Assembly (NCBI GenBank): GCA_029856615.1
Contig: JAHKLF010000005.1
Span: forward strand, 1 to 22,571
Length of the DNA: 22,571 nt
Direction: 5' to 3'
From: Candidatus Njordarchaeota archaeon
GTDB lineage: Archaea > Asgardarchaeota > Njordarchaeia > Njordarchaeales > Njordarchaeaceae
How positions within the stretch are numbered: the first letter of the stretch is position 1; each line of letters starts with the position of its first letter. The notes beneath the pieces were generated by a model. It saw only the letters and a list, made by a program, of their open reading frames with translations. It was not told the origin of the DNA and ran no database searches. Positions 21,301-22,571 of the stretch are shown here, one piece after another. Position numbers and translations under genes: made by a program.

Positions 21301-22356
21301 ACTTGGATAAACACCATACTCCGCGGCGAACTCTCTTGAATCAATAATTAAAGAGGATGTCGTTGTCGCACCATTAAAATGAAACAGTAATAACTCGCTA
21401 TCCCCAGGTCCGTATACCACAGCCGCTACAAAGTATACTTCGTCACTATAATACAGAGGTGTAACACATGAGAAATCTTCAACTGATCGCGTGATTTCTT
21501 GGTATGTATCTAGAACAGAACCAGTGAACGGATTACAGATTCTTACAATTGCGTACTTCTCGAAGACTATTAAGCTCCCCTTTACCGTCACTGTAATGTC
21601 CAGAGTTCCTATGCTCACATATTTCAAGTAGTTCGTTGCATTACAGTGTGGTAATATAAAACTAACAGACCCATCAGTGGGACCAAGAATAACTCTCTCG
21701 GATGTCCAGCCTAATGAAGACCAGAATTTCATGTAAATCGTGTAATTATTTCTGTAGAAATTGTATGTTGCATTATATGTTCTCTCCTCAAGAGCATACA
21801 CTAGTGTCAAATTATCAGAATCAATCCATGAGATGGCCACTCTAGTTATCCGAGGAGCCTCGCTTGCGTCTTCTACTACAGAAAACCAGTCTACGAGTTG
21901 AATACTAGGCGTCACCTTATCCTTATCGACAGTTGAATTAGAGTAATCCATCATGAAATATAGGAATGTATAATTGACATACTTAGTTAACTCGACTTGA
22001 TAAGTGGAATACGTAACCACTACCACATCAATTATAAAATCCGCACCAGGTCTCCTAGTCACAGCCGTGACTCTAGGTTCACCAATATTTAACGATGTTA
22101 AAACATCGAAACTGTCCGTATACCGCCAAGTCCAGCCATCGGAAGTAAGATTCACAATATTAATTACATCGCCACTGTACACGCGAAAACTAGAATATGA
22201 ATTCTTATTTCCCTCCCTCAAACCAACACCAGTTACTTCTGGTACTGTTTTTTCTGAATTATCCGTAAGATAAATACTATTTTGCGCGTGATACACAGAG
22301 GCAACACTAACAATTATTAAGAAGAAAGCGATGAAAGATACAACGATTACACGCAT
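18361..22356 (-). CDS. Giant surface protein with about 25 thrombospondin-type-3 repeats and a cytoplasmic longin-like domain
   Basis: The 1331-residue product starts at ATG 22356. Residues 1-25 are a signal peptide (MRVIVVSFIAFFLIIVSVAS). Residues about 30-515 are a beta-rich, sequon-bearing ectodomain of no recognised family. Residues 524-1131 hold about 25 TSP type-3 calcium-binding units of the form D-T-D-G-D-G-L-S-D-Y-E-E, mostly 23 residues apart. A membrane helix (EIIYLLVGVVSLFAYAFHY, 1143-1161) leads to about 170 cytoplasmic residues. There, ITVGLSDEGGTLMLLI, a helix (DPNLISPALIGIHQLTSEI), two strands (RTIVLSGRIATIIRHG, SYMWVFAKK), and a helix ending in LTAWSGDVDEL follow the order of archaeal longin-like sensor domains; this part is inference. 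The tail is strongly acidic. It probably stiffens with calcium and may signal inward to the neighbouring winged-helix proteins. Confidence 0.85.
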   Translation of the reverse strand: MRVIVVSFIAFFLIIVSVASVYHAQNSIYLTDNSEKTVPEVTGVGLREGNKNSYSSFRVYSGDVINIVNLTSDGWTWRYTDSFDVLTSLNIGEPRVTAVTRRPGADFIIDVVVVTYSTYQVELTKYVNYTFLYFMMDYSNSTVDKDKVTPSIQLVDWFSVVEDASEAPRITRVAISWIDSDNLTLVYALEERTYNATYNFYRNNYTIYMKFWSSLGWTSERVILGPTDGSVSFILPHCNATNYLKYVSIGTLDITVTVKGSLIVFEKYAIVRICNPFTGSVLDTYQEITRSVEDFSCVTPLYYSDEVYFVAAVVYGPGDSELLLFHFNGATTTSSLIIDSREFAAEYGVYPSYVDPSSVIFYDESSLSHLILVVLLAHTDIEDYLTYLICDFSGTLISDILILRNIIMPSNMRVLNTNIDDENASLLLIDSSAGVPEVIEIYGYWNSTVQEWIWVSKTFATETHTQTIRFDAAINDLRDIFIVHISYTAEGNKTVYPVIGYFDVDRDYLGNWEEVNVYATFVDDPDSDADGICDGSEIFLYATDPLDNDTDDDHLSDKFEIEVNPAKNNVYQTDPLSPDTDADGLSDYEEVYGEFYNKTRIWGYSTDPLNNDTDGDGLSDYEEIIIGVTYWINDTALTYVAYPSALSSDTDNDLLSDYEEKSYGTNPNSNDTDNDQLSEYDEIVFYGTYPQITDSDYDGLSDYEEIMIYYTDPLDWDSDGDAINDSAEIKIYGTDPTNYDSDGDGLGDYDEIIVFGTNPLSEDSDNDRIDDFTEIYEGFNATNSDTDNDGLTDGQEYFGVNITGIGIRFLDPTSNDTDGDSLTDYEEAMELFTDPTESDTDGDGLSDYEELRVYSTSPLNEDSDEDALSDYEEVRVYGTNPLSNDTDADSLSDWDEVKRYITNPLSNDTDSDNLTDFVEVRIYDTNPITNDTDGDGLSDYEELKVYSTDPRKRDTDGDGVDDYLEVIRYRSDPNNKDTDDDGLEDDFEVFKIGTLPTNNDTDGDGLLDGEEVFGFRVAGYGFRTTNPLDNDTDGDGLTDYEEVRIHGTDPTLFDTDNDGLNDYEERILYQTNATSADSDNDGLSDYEEVKVFGTDAWSVDSDGDGLTDYVEVKVLKIDPLSTDSDKDLIPDNLDIIFPHFKDEIIYLLVGVVSLFAYAFHYGAFRNPFKDIITVGLSDEGGTLMLLIPEEIKEKQDPNLISPALIGIHQLTSEITGEQRTIVLSGRIATIIRHGEASYMWVFAKKSYPKIVKTINKLHSEIEKRFKDVLTAWSGDVDELADVRQWLIRVLGAEEIKEVAIKTIEELKEVEPEGAKGEIEIEEEKELSDEYS
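18964..20787 (-). repeat. Thrombospondin-type-3-like tandem repeats (about 25 units, 69-bp period)
   Basis: D-x-D-x-D units begin at residues 524, 547, 578, 610, 648, 669, 692, 715, 738, 761, 783, 814, 837, 860, 883, 906, 929, 952, 975, 998, 1029, 1052, 1075, 1098 and 1121. The period is 23 residues except for longer units of 31-38; the two 31-residue units (783-814, 998-1029) carry similar inserts (FGVNITGIGIRF and FGFRVAGYGFRT). Confidence 0.8.
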
Positions 22357-22571
22357 GCGTTATTACCTATACAATTCGAGACCTATTGTTAGTGTTTCAC
22401 TGCATGAAAAATATATTAAAAATTTCGATTTTAATCGAACTCTTCATTAACATTCATATACAAAAATAGAAAAAAATATGCATGAGAAAAACTAAAAATC
22501 TTTACATAAATAAAATCGGCGGTATATTCCAGTAGCACATTATATGAGATACAATCACATCATTTAATTAC
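22357..22571. other. Right-end intergenic region
   Basis: No gene is seen. It holds the promoter and palindrome of the giant surface protein, and an ATGCAT at 22478-22483 with A-rich flanks. Confidence 0.4.
22406..22439 (-). promoter_or_regulatory. Promoter with perfect palindrome TTCGATT-TT-AATCGAA
   Basis: On the minus strand AAATTTTTAATATATTTTTC (22425-22406) is a strong box A about 60 nt upstream of the ATG. Directly abutting it upstream is a perfect 7+2+7 palindrome (22424-22430 and 22433-22439). That position suits an activator or a repressor acting on TBP/TFB binding (inference). Confidence 0.5.

Overview
The window looks archaeal, probably from an AT-rich (roughly 35-38% GC by eye) TACK-type or related lineage; I cannot place it more precisely. 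The evidence is: TATA-like boxes about 25 nt upstream of inferred transcript starts, Shine-Dalgarno sites of the GGTGA/GGAGG type, frequent GTG and TTG starts, an XPB-type and an Fe-S XPD-type helicase, large N-glycosylation-sequon-rich surface proteins, and membrane-anchored winged-helix proteins. No rRNA, tRNA, CRISPR array or intact mobile element was found.

Left third (1-6659): a truncated unknown gene runs off the left edge. Then come a small Arg-rich membrane protein convergent with a RimJ/RimL-type acetyltransferase, an XPB-like helicase behind a GC-rich leader, a HEAT-like helical protein, a decayed patch (a C-terminally membrane-anchored 104-residue ORF, a startless PaREP1-like remnant and a 48-residue ORF), and an XPD/Rad3-like helicase that keeps its four Fe-S cysteines.

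Middle (6663-14891): a 1471-residue membrane-anchored surface protein (FG-GAP/propeller-like part plus seven Ig-like repeats, TTG start); a small protein with a longin-like pattern on the opposite strand; and a minus-strand operon of a divergent CofD-like protein, a DUF389 membrane protein and a 345-residue unknown that may be a P-loop-less HerA-like relative.

Right third (15120-22356): a minus-strand operon of three membrane or exported proteins, one possibly a degenerate site-2-protease-like protein. It diverges across a symmetrical intergenic region from two plus-strand membrane-anchored winged-helix proteins. These converge on a 1331-residue surface protein with about 25 thrombospondin-type-3 calcium-binding repeats, one transmembrane helix and a cytoplasmic domain with a longin-like layout. 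This is the best candidate for an undescribed system: a calcium-dependent surface receptor, longin-like modules and membrane-tethered DNA-binding proteins encoded side by side.

A recurring theme is recognisable enzyme folds whose signature residues are altered: XPB without TATP/RED, CofD-like without its glycine-rich and acidic motifs, a possible M50-like protein without HExxH, and a possible HerA-like protein without Walker A. All family calls rest on reading motifs by eye; no search was run.
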